A stretch of DNA of 64,000 nt from positions 35,451,501 through 35,515,500 of the forward strand of contig NC_134370.1 of NCBI RefSeq assembly GCF_035582795.1, written 5' to 3'. The notes under the pieces were generated by a model. It searched no databases and was not told the DNA's origin. It was given only the letters and a program-made list of their open reading frames with translations. Numbering within the stretch: position 1 is the first letter of the stretch; each line of letters opens with the position of its first letter. Positions 49,746 through 62,400 of the stretch are shown here, one piece after another. This stretch comes from Mycteria americana (taxonomy: Eukaryota; Chordata; Aves; Ciconiiformes; Ciconiidae). The translations under genes and the position numbers were made by a program.

Positions 49746-52700
49746 TTGGGGATTTACCATTAAAATTAATTCTAACAAATACATTGTTTCTTCAGAGGAT
49801 GTAACGTGCTTCCGAACCAGATCTGGGTTGTCTCTTAACAATGAGTACACCTGCAGTGAAACACAGTGGCTGCAAAGCTCTGACTATAGTATATTCAGCC
49901 CTAAATATTCCCAAATTATATCAAAATGGGAGAAACTTAGAGAAACTTAGTCCTTATTCCTAATCCAACCATCAGGTTAGAAGAATTCAGTTTGCTTAAA
50001 GATACTGCAACGGCAGCTTTGCAGACAGCCTTGTTGCTAAAGAGCTGAACCTTAAAGCTTTTCATAATCCTAAACCTCTTGTCCTGGCAATGCCAAGAAC
50101 TCCAAAAACATGACATGTACAACCTGTGAATGTACCCAGTAGCTTGGTCATCAAAAGGTTGATTTTTGTCTCCTGGCTGAGAAGGAAATAGGTGAGAAAA
50201 AGCAAAGATGGGTTAATTTTTCTATAAAATACGTTAATGGTATTCTTTTATTTTTCAGCAAGGAACAAGGACACCCACAAAGACAAATAGACTTTTGGGA
50301 ATATTTAGCATGTACATAGGGCTTTACATGCTAGCCTGAGATATTATCTCAGACAGTTTAGGACATCATAACAACAGAAGGTCTAAAGCTGCTTGCTTAT
50401 GAAAGTCCAGGCAAGCCCAGGCCCACCAGCAGAGTGGTTACCTTAAGGGACTTTGGGCAACAAGTCGGGCAGCTTCTAAGTAAACTTTCCTTTCATACAA
50501 TGGTGCCACCATTTTCTGCACATAGCCTGCATATTCAGGAAACATGGTACTGAAATTCAGCCAGCCATACACATACTGCAGAATTCAAAGTACGGTGTAA
50601 GTGTCAGCCAAATGAAACAAAACACTGAAACACACTTTTAAAAGTCTGGTCTTATTCAGCAAAATATTTGCATGCTTTTGGACACCTCCGAGTCATAGTG
50701 GTTCCTAAATCCTGTCCTCAAGAAGTGACTCAGGGCCACATTTGGCCCAAGGATACAAATATGTACTAACCTGGATTCTCAGAAGTATCTTGGAGTCCTA
50801 ATTCATATTTTAAAAGTCCCAGCTAGAGTTTATCTGCATTTTAGGAACCTCAATAACTTTACAAATCCTGTCCAAAGAGTTTAATTTGCTTCTGAAAAGA
50901 GGTGCTTTAAAAATTATAAATATGTACTTCACAGTAATAGAACCTCAGCACGTACTCCCATACCTGTTGGACCAGAAAGCAAGTCTGACACTGGAAAGAG
51001 CAGCGCTTTACTGCTTGTATGGAAATGCTGAGATCATTCCAGGTGACCCTGTGCAGAGATAAAAGGACCAACAGAGATTTTATAGGCAGTATTTTCTGAT
51101 TGAAAGAAAAAAAAAATACACAGATGTGAGAACATTCGCTGGTAAAATTACTGAATAATCATTTCATGATTTTGTTTTTTGTTTTTTAAGATTTTCATTA
51201 ATGGAAAATAATGATAAGGTAAGAAAGTGCAATATATCATTTCATACTCTGCACCCTGACAATATCCTTTCTGAGATTATTCATTTCGTTTTTCTGAAAA
51301 GTACCATGTACATATAAGCTACTTAATTAAATACAGGAAGTTATCTTCTAGCAACCCCCTTCCACATTCTGAACATGAAAGAGTACACTAGAATATTGGT
51401 AGCCCAATGCAATATTTTAATGTTGGAAAATATATTAGTTTTCAGTAATTACAATGACTCATCAAGAAAGAGAAAAGAGAAAAGAATGAATATATTAACT
51501 CAGTTTGATTGCCTTTTGTACTGTCATATCATGAGCAAATAAGAGCCTCACGTATGTAAAAGCAGCACTTGCTCTCTCCTGCAGGGAGATCACTTACCCA
51601 CTGAGCTGGGACGGACCCTTTTCTGTAACCTCTGTGAAAGTCGCCCCCGCTCTCCCACAGTTAACATGTTCTGAAGATCATTCTTTGTCGTAGTGCCTCT
51701 GGTCACATACTAGCAATGGACTCTGCCACACTGGAATTAATCAAACAAACTGCTCCAAGCTTTAATCTTTTATACAGCAGCTAGTGCAACAGAGAGTGTC
51801 ATCTCATGAGTCCCATATTTGTACGCATTCAGCGGAAGAAATATATGTGTGACATATTGCCTTCACTGTGATCAACATGCCAATTGATATTTTCACCTTG
51901 CTCCGTGATAGCTGCTTCCTAAACCAAGCACCTATGAGTAAATAATAGCAAGGACAGATCCGTCCTCTTATATTGAATTTCGACGACCATGATAAAACCT
52001 GGGAGTATCCAGAAAACAAGCCTTCCAGTATAAAGGAAAACTAAATTTCCAAACCACCAACACAGACCTGCCAGACAGACAAACATCTAGACTTCTCAGG
52101 ATCAGTGTTAAAATGCCACAAAGTGGTGCTCCCCCACTCCATAGCCTGGACAAGGTATGGGGAAAGGTGTCAGATGCATCCTAGTGTTTTTGAATGGCTT
52201 TTCCAGGACATCTGAAACACCTCAGATGAGCACATACCTGACATCCTCTTGACCCTTCAGTTTGCTCTCCCTGCATGGCACCAGCCCTCTGGGGCTCTCT
52301 GAACTGCAAAAGCTCCCAGGAGCCCCTGTTGCAAGGTGGCAGCTGCAACAGATCAAGACATCTAGTTATTGGTTTATGCACCCCCACCTTGTAAAAAACA
52401 TCCCACATCCACAGTTCAGGCCAAACCCTTCCTTCCTTGCTGAAGTTAAAGGCAATAGTTAATGTCCAGGTCAGCAGTGCAAAAGAGGTCTGGTACCCTG
52501 GGGTATGAGATTTTGCATGAGTTGGGGAGTGTGTGTGAAAAGTATTGTTAGCTGCTCTCCTCTCGGCTACCATTAGAGGAAGGTGCTTGTTATTCCAGGG
52601 GAAATTAGAATACTTTAAGCTCACAAAGTATTTAAAATGCAACTACTTCAAAAAGACAGGCTACCACTGAAGGTTTCAGCCGTGGCTTTCAGAACCCCAC

Positions 52701-54646
52701 CCTCAGCAAAGCAGAAAGAAAAGAAACGGGAGCTCAGCATTTCTCACAAAATAGGGCTGTGTAAAACCCCCAGGCCAAAAATACTCTTCAGAGATCCTCG
52801 GAGAGCATAAAAGATCAAAACTTCAACCTCAGCCCTGCGTATCTGAATTGCTAATAGATGCTCAGTACTGACTCCATCTGCAGCATCGCACAATGAGGAT
52901 TAGAGGTAATCATGTTTTTGAGGAAAGGGAGTGTTTCACATTGCCAGAAGCATCTTCAAGACTCAGACTCAAGATTATGATATAGCACTTTCTCTCTTGC
53001 CCTGCACAAGGGTTTCCAATCACCAGTTTATGAACAGCTGCACCAATACTGCTCTGTTCTTAACTGCTTAATAACAATGGGACATTGCAAAACTACAAAG
53101 GCTCATCCTGTTCATTTAACCAGCATGTCACATGGAGACAAAGCATAATGCAGCCCTGTGAAAAGTCCACCCACAAACTTCATTTCACACTATAGAATGA
53201 GGGACTTGAGTTCTCTGTCTTCCTCCTCTCGCATGAATTCACATGACAGCAACTTAAACATTTTGGAGACTGCCTTCCAGTAGAATACAGCCTTCCAAAA
53301 AGTCACCTGCTTAAAAAAAAAAAAATTAAAAATTTTTCAGTCTACCTTGATATTTCTTTCTTGTTCAAAACTGTTGTGTTCAGTTTGGTTTAAAATGTAA
53401 ATCAGTACTGAACAATAAAACAGAGCAGTTGCCATTGAAGAGAAAAGCCATGTCATCTTATTAAAATCTAACACTACAGAATTTGCATCCACAGCACTTC
53501 GAAGTGAATATAAAATGCTATTACTAGACATATAATTTTTTTCATTACTGAAACATACTGCTTTAAATTGCAAGATAAAGTTTAAAAAACACTGCAGTAT
53601 TTGTTGTCAAACAGGAGATATTTATTTTATTAATTTAACCCACAATAAAACATCAATTATACTGACACAGTGGTACCAAAAAGGACAAACCCCCTCCCCG
53701 CACGCACATACAAACACACACTCATCTTACCCAAAGGTGGCGGAGCAGCCACTCAGCTCCAAAAGGAGGGGCTAAAAGAGCAAGAAAACCAAATACTAAC
53801 TGTCAGAAAAAGACATTCCTCAGCAAAGCTATATTTGGAAGACAGTGTTATGTTGTTACCACGGTGTGTTGATGGGACTACACAATAAAGGTAGTGTCAC
53901 AGCAAAAAGAAATTAAAAGGAAGGGACAGTGAAGAGGATTTAAAACTACTATTTTAGGAATCTATTTTCCCCAAACAGAGTGGTAGGAATTAGTGAGGAC
54001 TGTAGTTAAGCAATCAAATATTCCTGGAAGAAGACCTTTACGTAAACAATTGAATCATTCCTATTTGGTTTTATTCAGATTTTATAAGCCCCAAAATAAT
54101 TCTTTTAAGCATTTAATTTTACAATTAATTAATTCTCTGCACTGGGAACTGCAACAAACTTGCAAAAATTTTCTTAAATGAGGAGACAGCTGATGGCTCA
54201 GGTTTCCCAACACTGCTCATCCTGAGCTTTTCTGAGAATTCATTGACAGACTTCCCCAGCAACACCCCTGTGCAGCAGAGTCTCAGCACTGTAAACCACC
54301 AGCATTTACATTTGGTTTTAACAGTCACAAAAAAAATGGAAAATATCCTTCTTCAAACCAAAGGGAGGCTGATAGCTCTGTGTTAAAATGGCATGCAAAC
54401 AATTAATCAGATCCTGCAACGTGCTGAACATTTTCACCTGCCATAAACTCAAGGTGCTGGCAGGGTAGATCCAAGGGCACAGGTTAGGGACTTTTGCCTG
54501 AATACAGTTCCAGATGTTACTCCAACAACAGTTATACCCAGAAACCTCTTTAGCTAAGCACAATCAGTACAAAACGCTGTATTTCCAGTAATATTCTGAA
54601 GACTAAGATTAGTTAGCAGTCCTGCAAAGTCACCTGTATTGATGCT

Positions 54647-54737
54647 AAGGGCCCTGTTTTGGTGTCTTAGTTTAAGCACAGGTGCTGCTCCTTTGATTTT
54701 ACAAGGGTATTTACCAGGTTAAGGATTGCAGGAGTCA
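54647..54737. repeat. Palindromic repeat, family B, both arms
   Basis: GGGCCCTGTTTTGGTGTCTT, then TTTAAGCACAGGTGCTGCTC and ending GGTTAAGGATTGCAGGAG. The ends and the TTAAGCAC...GGTTAAGGAT pair correspond to the two arms of family B. Confidence 0.5.
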
Positions 54738-57700
54738 ACAGAAATACCAGTCCTCACAATTAGGAGAAAGAACCCATTTAAATGTCATGGTTAAATGAGG
54801 CCTTTAACACCCAACTCTCTGACATGCAGGTGAGCACAATAAAATTATGGTAACAAACCTTGTGCAGATACAACTGGAGCAGGATACAGCCCTCAGAGCC
54901 AGCTGAAAGCTGCAGAGAGCCAGATGGGAGATCCTCCAGATGGCATAATCACATTCTCCTCTCAAGAAAAGAAAAACAAAGAAAATTTTGAAGTTGCCAG
55001 GTGCAAATTCAAGCAGGTGTCAGTCTTCCTCAAGTGAAGCCATTGAACAAAACTGCAGGAATGAAAAACAGCTTACCTAGGTGCTTCTGAAAAATTAAGC
55101 TAGAAGATTGTAATGGGAGCAGGATAAATGACATTTCTGTTGCCTTCTTAGGAATTTGAGAAGGGAAAGTGTTCCTCTGCAACCAGGCTGTTAAGACACT
55201 ACCTTGCAAATAAGAACTCTCTCTCTTTATTGTAATAGGTCTTGACATTGACATTGTCATGCTAATTTGCCAGATTCAATCCTAGTGTTTGCTTGAATTG
55301 AAGCAGCAAAGAGATATGAACATCAACCACCAGCTAAGTCCATGAAACACAAAAGCTGCCCTTTTATGGTCAGTGGTACTCCCTGTACTTTTCTTCCTTT
55401 TAGCAAAATTAATGGTCAGATCCAGGAAAAATGTAGACCGGCTAAATTGTAAGTTATCTTCTTGTTTTAGGAAAAAAAAAAGAGGAATCTTTGGGGGGAA
55501 AAAAAAAAACCATACTGAATCATTTGACAGATCATGTTTCTCAAAGAAAGCAAGCTAAAATTTTATCACAGCTGAAATAAATTGGCAGAGGATTTGGCTG
55601 TAACAAAGACACCCTCTAAGCTTGAAGTTTCCCATTTTGTGAGTTCAGAGATATACCTGCCATTGCCTGACCTCCATTTGGGAAGGGCTTCGAGGCAGGA
55701 GAGCAGGAGAACTGAGAGCAGCCTGTAAATGGGAGCCAACATGAACACAAGGACTACGTGCTGCATATTGGTATTTGCAAAAGATGCATGGAAGCAGGCT
55801 GAATGGGCACACAGACACATCTGCCAAGCCAAGCATAGAAGAAACAGAAAAATGTAAAAGTCCAAAGTCATATTGTGTACGGTTTTTACAAGCACCTTGC
55901 TGATGCAGGCCGCAAAGATGGGAAGAGGCTGATTGCTGTCTCACTTTGTAAACAGGAATTTTGATATCTTTGCAAGACACTGGAGTGGTCCAAAAACCTT
56001 GGGGAGAGCTTTCACCTACCTTATTTTACCTCCATCTTTCGCACATACACCCTCAGTCTCATGCTGGGTTACAGCCAGCTGCTTATGTGTCGTGCTTGAT
56101 TAGATATGTAAGAGAACAGGACTTTGTTCCAAACATAGGAGGAGTCAGGCATGAAGCTGCAAGAAAAAGTTGTAGGGAATGAGCATGAAATACCCTGTGC
56201 TGGCTTGCCTCATCTCATGGGCTGCACTTTCTCTCAGAGGCTGAGTCCTGCTTTTTATTCCTACAGCTGAGGGTGCTGATCTTCCGGCAGGAGTATGGCA
56301 TCAGGCTGCTGCTCTAAGCCATCAGCAATCCCAGACTGCTGTTTTCAAGAACACCATTGCTGCCCCACTTCCCTTCCTGGGGGAAGATACACCTTTGCTA
56401 CAGACAGATTGATTACTAAGAGCGTGAGAGCTAAACAATATATACATTTACACAAATTACATATTGTGTGAACGCAAAGCTTTGTTTCAATCAAAGGCGG
56501 CAGCATCCTCAGAGGGAACCAGATGGGGATATGAATAGGTTGAAATTAATGACTTGCAGAGATACAGTAGAATTCAGCATCATGTTGTGTCTCTGGCTAA
56601 GTTCACAAACAATTGTCTCAAGAAGATAACAAGCGTTTAAAAGTAAAATCAGCAGCAGCACAGCAATGGGCAAGAAATTTGATAGTAACCTGTAAATCAA
56701 ACGTCAAAGGTCTTACAAGGCCACTGATTGCAGGTGGACACTTAATAGAAATGTGATACTGTACACCTGATATAGAAAAGCTCTCTTAATCTCTTCTTTC
56801 ACATGCATAAGTAACTCACACTGCATGTAAATGTCATATCTCTAGTAAACAATTCATTTAAAATCATTTATGTACAGCAGAAAATGTATTTTAATGGTAT
56901 TTTTCTAAAGGTCAGATAATGCAAAGAAAAACAGATAAAAAGGAGACAAAAGCTTAACCAAGTGATAATTTGAGTCTCCTACTAATAGCTTATATAACAT
57001 AATGGTATTTTTAAAAAAATAAGCATTACATAAGTGAGAAGGAATAAGTAGCATGGCAAGGTCAAGATCAAGACTCAGGAAATTCCCATTAAGGCAGTTC
57101 ATCCCAAGTTTACTCTTGCATAAAACAGCATAAGAGAGCTTACTCTTGGGTAGAGTATACAGTATACAAGTATATCAAACAATTATAACATAAAAGTATA
57201 ATCTTCTCTTTCCAGTACAGATGTGCTAAACCGGAGGATTTTGCTCCAGATTTGATTTTCATTCCCACTGGACTCTGGGAAAGGCCACATACTATGTTTT
57301 GACCAGGTCGTTTCAGGACATAAAATGAGAACTAGTTATGAAATTCACTTTCCAAAACCCTCAGTACCCAGAAGTCAGAGGAACTCTGAACTTACAGGAC
57401 TACCTCTATTCTATAGCTTGCCAGACAAGCTTGACTTCAAAAGTTTCTATCAGGCCAGGACAAGTTGGTCCTTCTTATTTATATGTGACAGTGCCTGGTG
57501 TCACATTGTACACTTATGCGCTAGACGGGCCACACTTCCCAAAAATGTATTTGCATTTTCCCTCCATCCCCAGACAGCACAAGCAAATGCATGCACATGC
57601 ACCAGGGCAAATTCAGCTTAGCAACAGAAGCTATCAGAACATGAAAAGTAAAGTTATTATTTGCAAGCCCTTAACAGGAAAAATATCACCCCTCTGGCCT

Positions 57701-60128
57701 TCCTAATGCCATGTTGGGGTATACACACACATGTACATCCCAAAGAGTTTAGAATAATTTTAAGGCAAATTTTGCCTCTACTTTCTATTTGTTAGTGTGT
57801 TTCTGACCTACAGCACCATTAATTCTAACAATCCAAGATATTCTCTCTTTCGGGAGGAAACAGCAAGACGTGCTAAATACAGTGTACACTTACTAGCTGT
57901 GTAGTGGCTTCTCAAACAGCAATAACCATAATAAAGTTGTCAGATCTTCCTTCTCACTTCTCGTTTGACACTGTAACTGTCTCTACTATCTCAAGTTATT
58001 GTAGCGGGTAAGAGTCACAGCAAATAGCTCCTGTAATTATCAGCATGTTTATGCGTCCCCAGATACAGCTATTCCCTGGATTTCCAAGAATATTCCCGAA
58101 GAGTTGAGTCTGAAAAACAAACAAAATGTTTTAAACCACAAAGAAGAATGCCAGTTGCCTCCTTGCAGCCTGGGCAGGCTTTAAACAGTAGGATATTTTG
58201 TATTCCTGCCCAATAGTTCCCCTCAAGGGCAAAGGGCTTGGTCGTGTGTCTGACAGTAGGAGCAGGTTTCTATCCCCCCAGCTCTGAGGAGAGTTCAGCC
58301 TCCTGCAAGAATAGGGTCAATATCACCTGGTAGCTTCCTTCCCCTGGTGCCACACACTTTACCTGACATTGTGCAGACACTGGCTGAGTCATCCAGCAGT
58401 CAAGTGGCAAACACTTTCTTGGAGACCTTTAGAAGAGGACACTGATGCATCTTTACTGCACCACGCTGCCTGCACAGCCAGGGCCATGTGCTGCTGCCTG
58501 CGCTGGATCTACTGGAGATGTTGGTCAAGGTCTCTCGCAGCCAGCTCAACTCCTTGCAATGTCAGGGTTGCTCCTTATTGTAGACTTGCACACCTAGAGA
58601 TCAGTCAAATTTTAAACTTTTGCACAACGTTCAGTGGGACATCATTGCCGAATCCTTCTTCAGTGAGCATCATTACAAATTCAGCAGCTGGTGAAATACC
58701 TATCTGCATCTATTGTCATGTTTGGGGGGTTTTAAAGATGCATCACAGTCCACAGTCGCTATTCCCCTGGAGCACATGCTTCAATGTTTTGAGAGTTTGC
58801 CAAGTGGGCCAAGCCCACAAGGTTCTTAAGTTCCCACTAACACGGTCTGCCACGCAAAGAAGCAGAAGAGGTGTTGCTGGGGAGCTGCATGCGGGGCAGC
58901 ATCTCAGCAGGCAGGTTTATCACACTCCCCCTTCCCTTGCAATGAGCGTCCAGACAACAGTGACAGGCAATTGGGCTGTGTGGATGAGGCTTGAGTAGTC
59001 TGTAGGATGTAGACTAGTTGGGCTTGGGCCTGCTGAAGAAAGGTCTTTCCCAGTCTGGTCCATGGCCCCTAGCAGCCTGAGGAATGACTCGACAATGCCA
59101 TGTCCCTGTCAAAAATGACATCAGAGTTGATGCAGATATGCGGTGTGGCAAAATAACATTGTGTTCTTCCCACCTTACAAACTGCGAGTAGCTGAACTAT
59201 TCAAGTTACCCCTTCCAGCCTTCAGAGCAATCCATCAAATGAGGGACTTGCAGATGGAAAGGTTTTTATCTAGGAAAGAGAACTGGAAAGGACCACTGGA
59301 GTCAGAAAGGCATTTAGCCCCAGGGCCAAACTGCTTTCCCTTTTTATTGCTATCTGCTGCCACTGTAGTGACCCAGGACATTCCTGTGACACTTTCTAAT
59401 TTTGTGGCTTTTGATCTTTTACGCTAATGGTCTCAATTTTATCAGACGGTGCTAGAAAATTTCATCACTTGGGAAAAGAGGGAGGAAGCTGGATGTTTTG
59501 TGGACCAGTCAGAACTACAAGTACTCGGCAAGTCTGTTGGCCTAAAATGACACAGAATTACATCATTTTTATTGATTTTTCAAATGTTACATTGAAGGAG
59601 CAAACATACTTTCAAAGAACAGTCTCAGATACTACAGGGAGAGAAAGGCAAGTCAAGTATACAAGCAAGGAGGAAGGGACTGATCCTAAAAAGCCATTTG
59701 AGTAAACTTACACACAGGATCAGTCACACAGCATAGTACGTAGGAAAGATAGACAGCAGTTAAAATATTCTTCCCCAAAAGGCTCCTGCACCAAAGCAGT
59801 CAAGGGTCTTTGTCTGCTAGATAAGGCTTAAGCCTGCGTGAGCTCTTAAAAATTATAGTGATTATTTTCAACAAAAGAATTCTATGAAGAACAGAAATTA
59901 AAGGCAGAAGCAGGCTCCTAGCTACCTATAATTCCAGGTGTAAAATCCTTTTCTCTTAGAAAGAATTCAAGTTACAAAATGAGTTTTATTTGGTATGCTA
60001 TTACACAGCTTTATGCTTCTTAATTTCTCTGTTCACTCACCTTCTGGAGAAAGGAAAAGGAAATTAAAACCAAAAGCTGATAGTAAACACACATTATGAA
60101 ATATGAAGAATCATGGGACCAACTGACC

Positions 60129-60184
60129 ACTCCAGTGATTATGAAAACTGTAAACGACTCCAGTGATTATGAAAACTGTAAACT
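60129..60184. repeat. Perfect tandem duplication, 28-bp period, two copies
   Basis: Bases 60,129-60,155 are repeated exactly at 60,157-60,183 (27 identical bases, period 28). The unit begins ACTCCAGTGATTATG. The absence of any difference implies a recent duplication. Confidence 0.95.
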
Positions 60185-60239
60185 ATTTAAAGAGAGCACT
60201 TTTCACTGCTCTTCATTAGGGTCTGATTACCTCAGCCAT

Positions 60240-60440
60240 TAACATTTGGCTCTTATTATTATGATTGTGAAATACTGTTCACACTAATGGACAAAAGAAA
60301 GTTGACGTGGCTATCTTGATTAACTCATCAATAATCATTTGGAATAATTTTTCTTCATTCACTGGATGAATCATTCACATGTCCTTTAATATTGAACATT
60401 GTTGTATAGTAAATTAGCATTAAGATTACCCACATCTGGG
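60240..60440. promoter_or_regulatory. Candidate enhancer-like cluster (homeodomain/HNF1-half and SOX-like motifs)
   Basis: TTGATTAAC (60,316-60,324), ATCAATAATCATT just after it, and AACATTGTT (60,395-60,403) cluster within 90 bases about 30 kb upstream of EGR2. The segment looks more motif-dense than its surroundings. Conservation cannot be judged from one sequence. Confidence 0.2.
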
Positions 60441-61504
60441 AGCTACTCTACTTCAAAGCATAGCTCAAAAGAGATTTCAAATGTGAATTTTACTTAAAAA
60501 AAAAAGGAATATCAGAAAACAATGACTTCTTTGTAATCGTTCAGTGCACCAAGACATGTAGCCCTCGGGTTATGCAACTGAGCTCAACCTTTAAGCCACC
60601 AGATACTCAATATGTAAAAAACATACTCCCCATCTATTTGCATTCTTCTCCGGAGAGTAAAGCAGAACTCTCATTCCTCCTAAGGCAAATATAAACTCTA
60701 ATAATAAATTGAGTAAAATGAAGTCACCTTTACCTAAACAGATAAGAATATAACCAAAGCCCACCAGGCTGTTTGTGGATCCAACCTTGCAAACCTCCAC
60801 TTGTGCAAGGTTTCATAGTTGGTGTAACTGCACACTTTGACTGTACACGTGGAAGTAGGTCCTGAGAGCTCAGCCCTATCTCCATGCAAAAAGCCCTGAC
60901 AAGTCAGCTTCTTGCTGAGGTTCGTCTGAGCAGGACAAGAGGAGGTGAGCTTCTCCTGGCTCTAAGCCATGCCATGGTCACCGTGGCAAGGTAATGACCT
61001 ACCTCAGCTCTTTGCAGCAGCAGTTTTCACATGCCTCAAAAAGATAACTCTGTGAAAACGCAGTGATGCCCACCTCCTCCTTTCAAAAGCCAACACTAAC
61101 AGCCAAGACAATTCTCAAGATACTCAAGAGGCTTGGCTTTTCCCATCTCAGTGTATTTTGCTCCATCTCTTCTCCCAAAACCACTGCTTACTTCCTCTCT
61201 GAAAATGCATCAAGCAGCTGTCTTACCATTTAGCCCTTTAGTACCCATTGTATTGAGACCTCCACAGCTCTGAGGAAAGGCAAGCTATTTCTTCCACCTT
61301 CCTGACCGTACCCATCGCCTGACAGTAACAACCACTGCAAGTCAGGTGGTTAACCATCCTGTGTCCCAAACGCAGCCCATGGCAGATTGTCAGAAAGAAG
61401 ATAAAACAGGGTAGATGTGTAATGCTATGTCTATGGCACACTTTCTCACTCTGCAGCAATTTGCACCTTAGGAGCTTCCTGAGCCAGGCAGGGCATCTTT
61501 GCAT

Positions 61505-62400
61505 TTAGCAGATGGATTTTTCTTCCATTGATTTTTCTAATTGCTTTGTGAACCATGTAAGCCTGTTACAATCCACAGCATCCTGTGGTGGTGACTTCCA
61601 GAGTTTAACTGCACACCGTGTGGAGAAGTAACTTCTTTTGCTTGTTTTCAGTCTACAATCTGGTCATTTTTTTTGATGGCTCCAGGTAGGTGTATAGGAG
61701 GAGACAAGGAATAGTAATTCCCTATGCACTTTTTTCATAACTGTCAGGATTTTACAGCTTTCTGTAACCTCTTCCTCCATTATGTCTCTTCCATGCAGAG
61801 AAGTGCTAGCCTTTCAGCTGCACTCATGGTTTACTGCAATGACCAAACTGGTTTTCCTATCTTCTGTTTCCTTCTCTTTTCCTTATTTTGTTTGGGTTTT
61901 GCCCACTACTGGGCACTGACTAAATGTTTTCAAGACCTGTGATAATGCTATCGTGACAGTAATCAGTTCATAGCCCATTACTGTGCATACAGTATCAGGT
62001 GTGTTTTCCTCATGTGGGTTAATTTACTTTAATCTGTACTGAATTTCATTTGCCTTTTTTATTTCCTAGACGGTCTATAGAATGAAACTTCTGTACAACT
62101 TTTAAAGCCTTTATTTTGTCAATATTTTTCTTTAACTGTCCTAAATAATGTCACATCAGTGAACGCAATCACTACACCATCACCCACTTCACAAGCAATT
62201 ATCTATGAAGATGTAGAACAGCCCAGGACCAGCAGTAGTTTCCAAAGAACTCTCCTGTGACATCTCTCCATTGAGCAACCCAATCATTTATTCTTGCTCC
62301 TTGTTTCTACCTTTAAATAACTCATTTATCCATGTAAAGAACTTCCATCTTTCACAGTTCAGTTTCTTTAGGAAGCTTTGGGGAAGGGCCACGCTAAAAG
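61505..62400 (-). mobile_element. Old, truncated CR1-type LINE fragment (reverse-transcriptase ORF on minus strand)
   Basis: The plus strand reads as a diverged complement of the 3' half of a CR1 ORF2. Recognisable landmarks in order are CATCCTGTGG followed by CTTCCAGAG (about 61,580-61,605), TGTGTGGAGAAGTAACTTC (about 61,617), the CTGAATTTCATTTGCC segment (about 62,038), GATGTAGAACAGCCCAGGACC (about 62,210), CTCTCCATTGAGCAACC (about 62,264), CATTTATTCTTGCTCCTTG (about 62,285), TTATCCATGTAAAGAACTTCC (about 62,327) and the GGGGAAGGGCCACGCTAAAAG end (about 62,380). Similarity to remembered CR1 consensus is clear but gapped, so the copy is ancient. Internal deletions and many stops leave no usable frame. 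No 5' end or target-site duplication was found. Confidence 0.8.

Larger units (their letters stand above)
45067..61504. other. Upstream flank of EGR2, no gene recognised
   Basis: AT-rich desert holding the G16 run, the 49.5-kb GC islet, a family B repeat, the 28-bp duplication and candidate regulatory clusters. The longest frame (58,369-58,998, 209 codons) lacks any recognisable domain. A GTTT-type repeat lies near 49,185 and an A run near 53,311. Confidence 0.5.

Noticed and set aside
58369-58998. 209-codon plus-strand frame
   Set aside because: No recognisable domain and Cys/Trp-rich chance composition. A neighbouring frame is about equally open for 70 codons, so neither is favoured.
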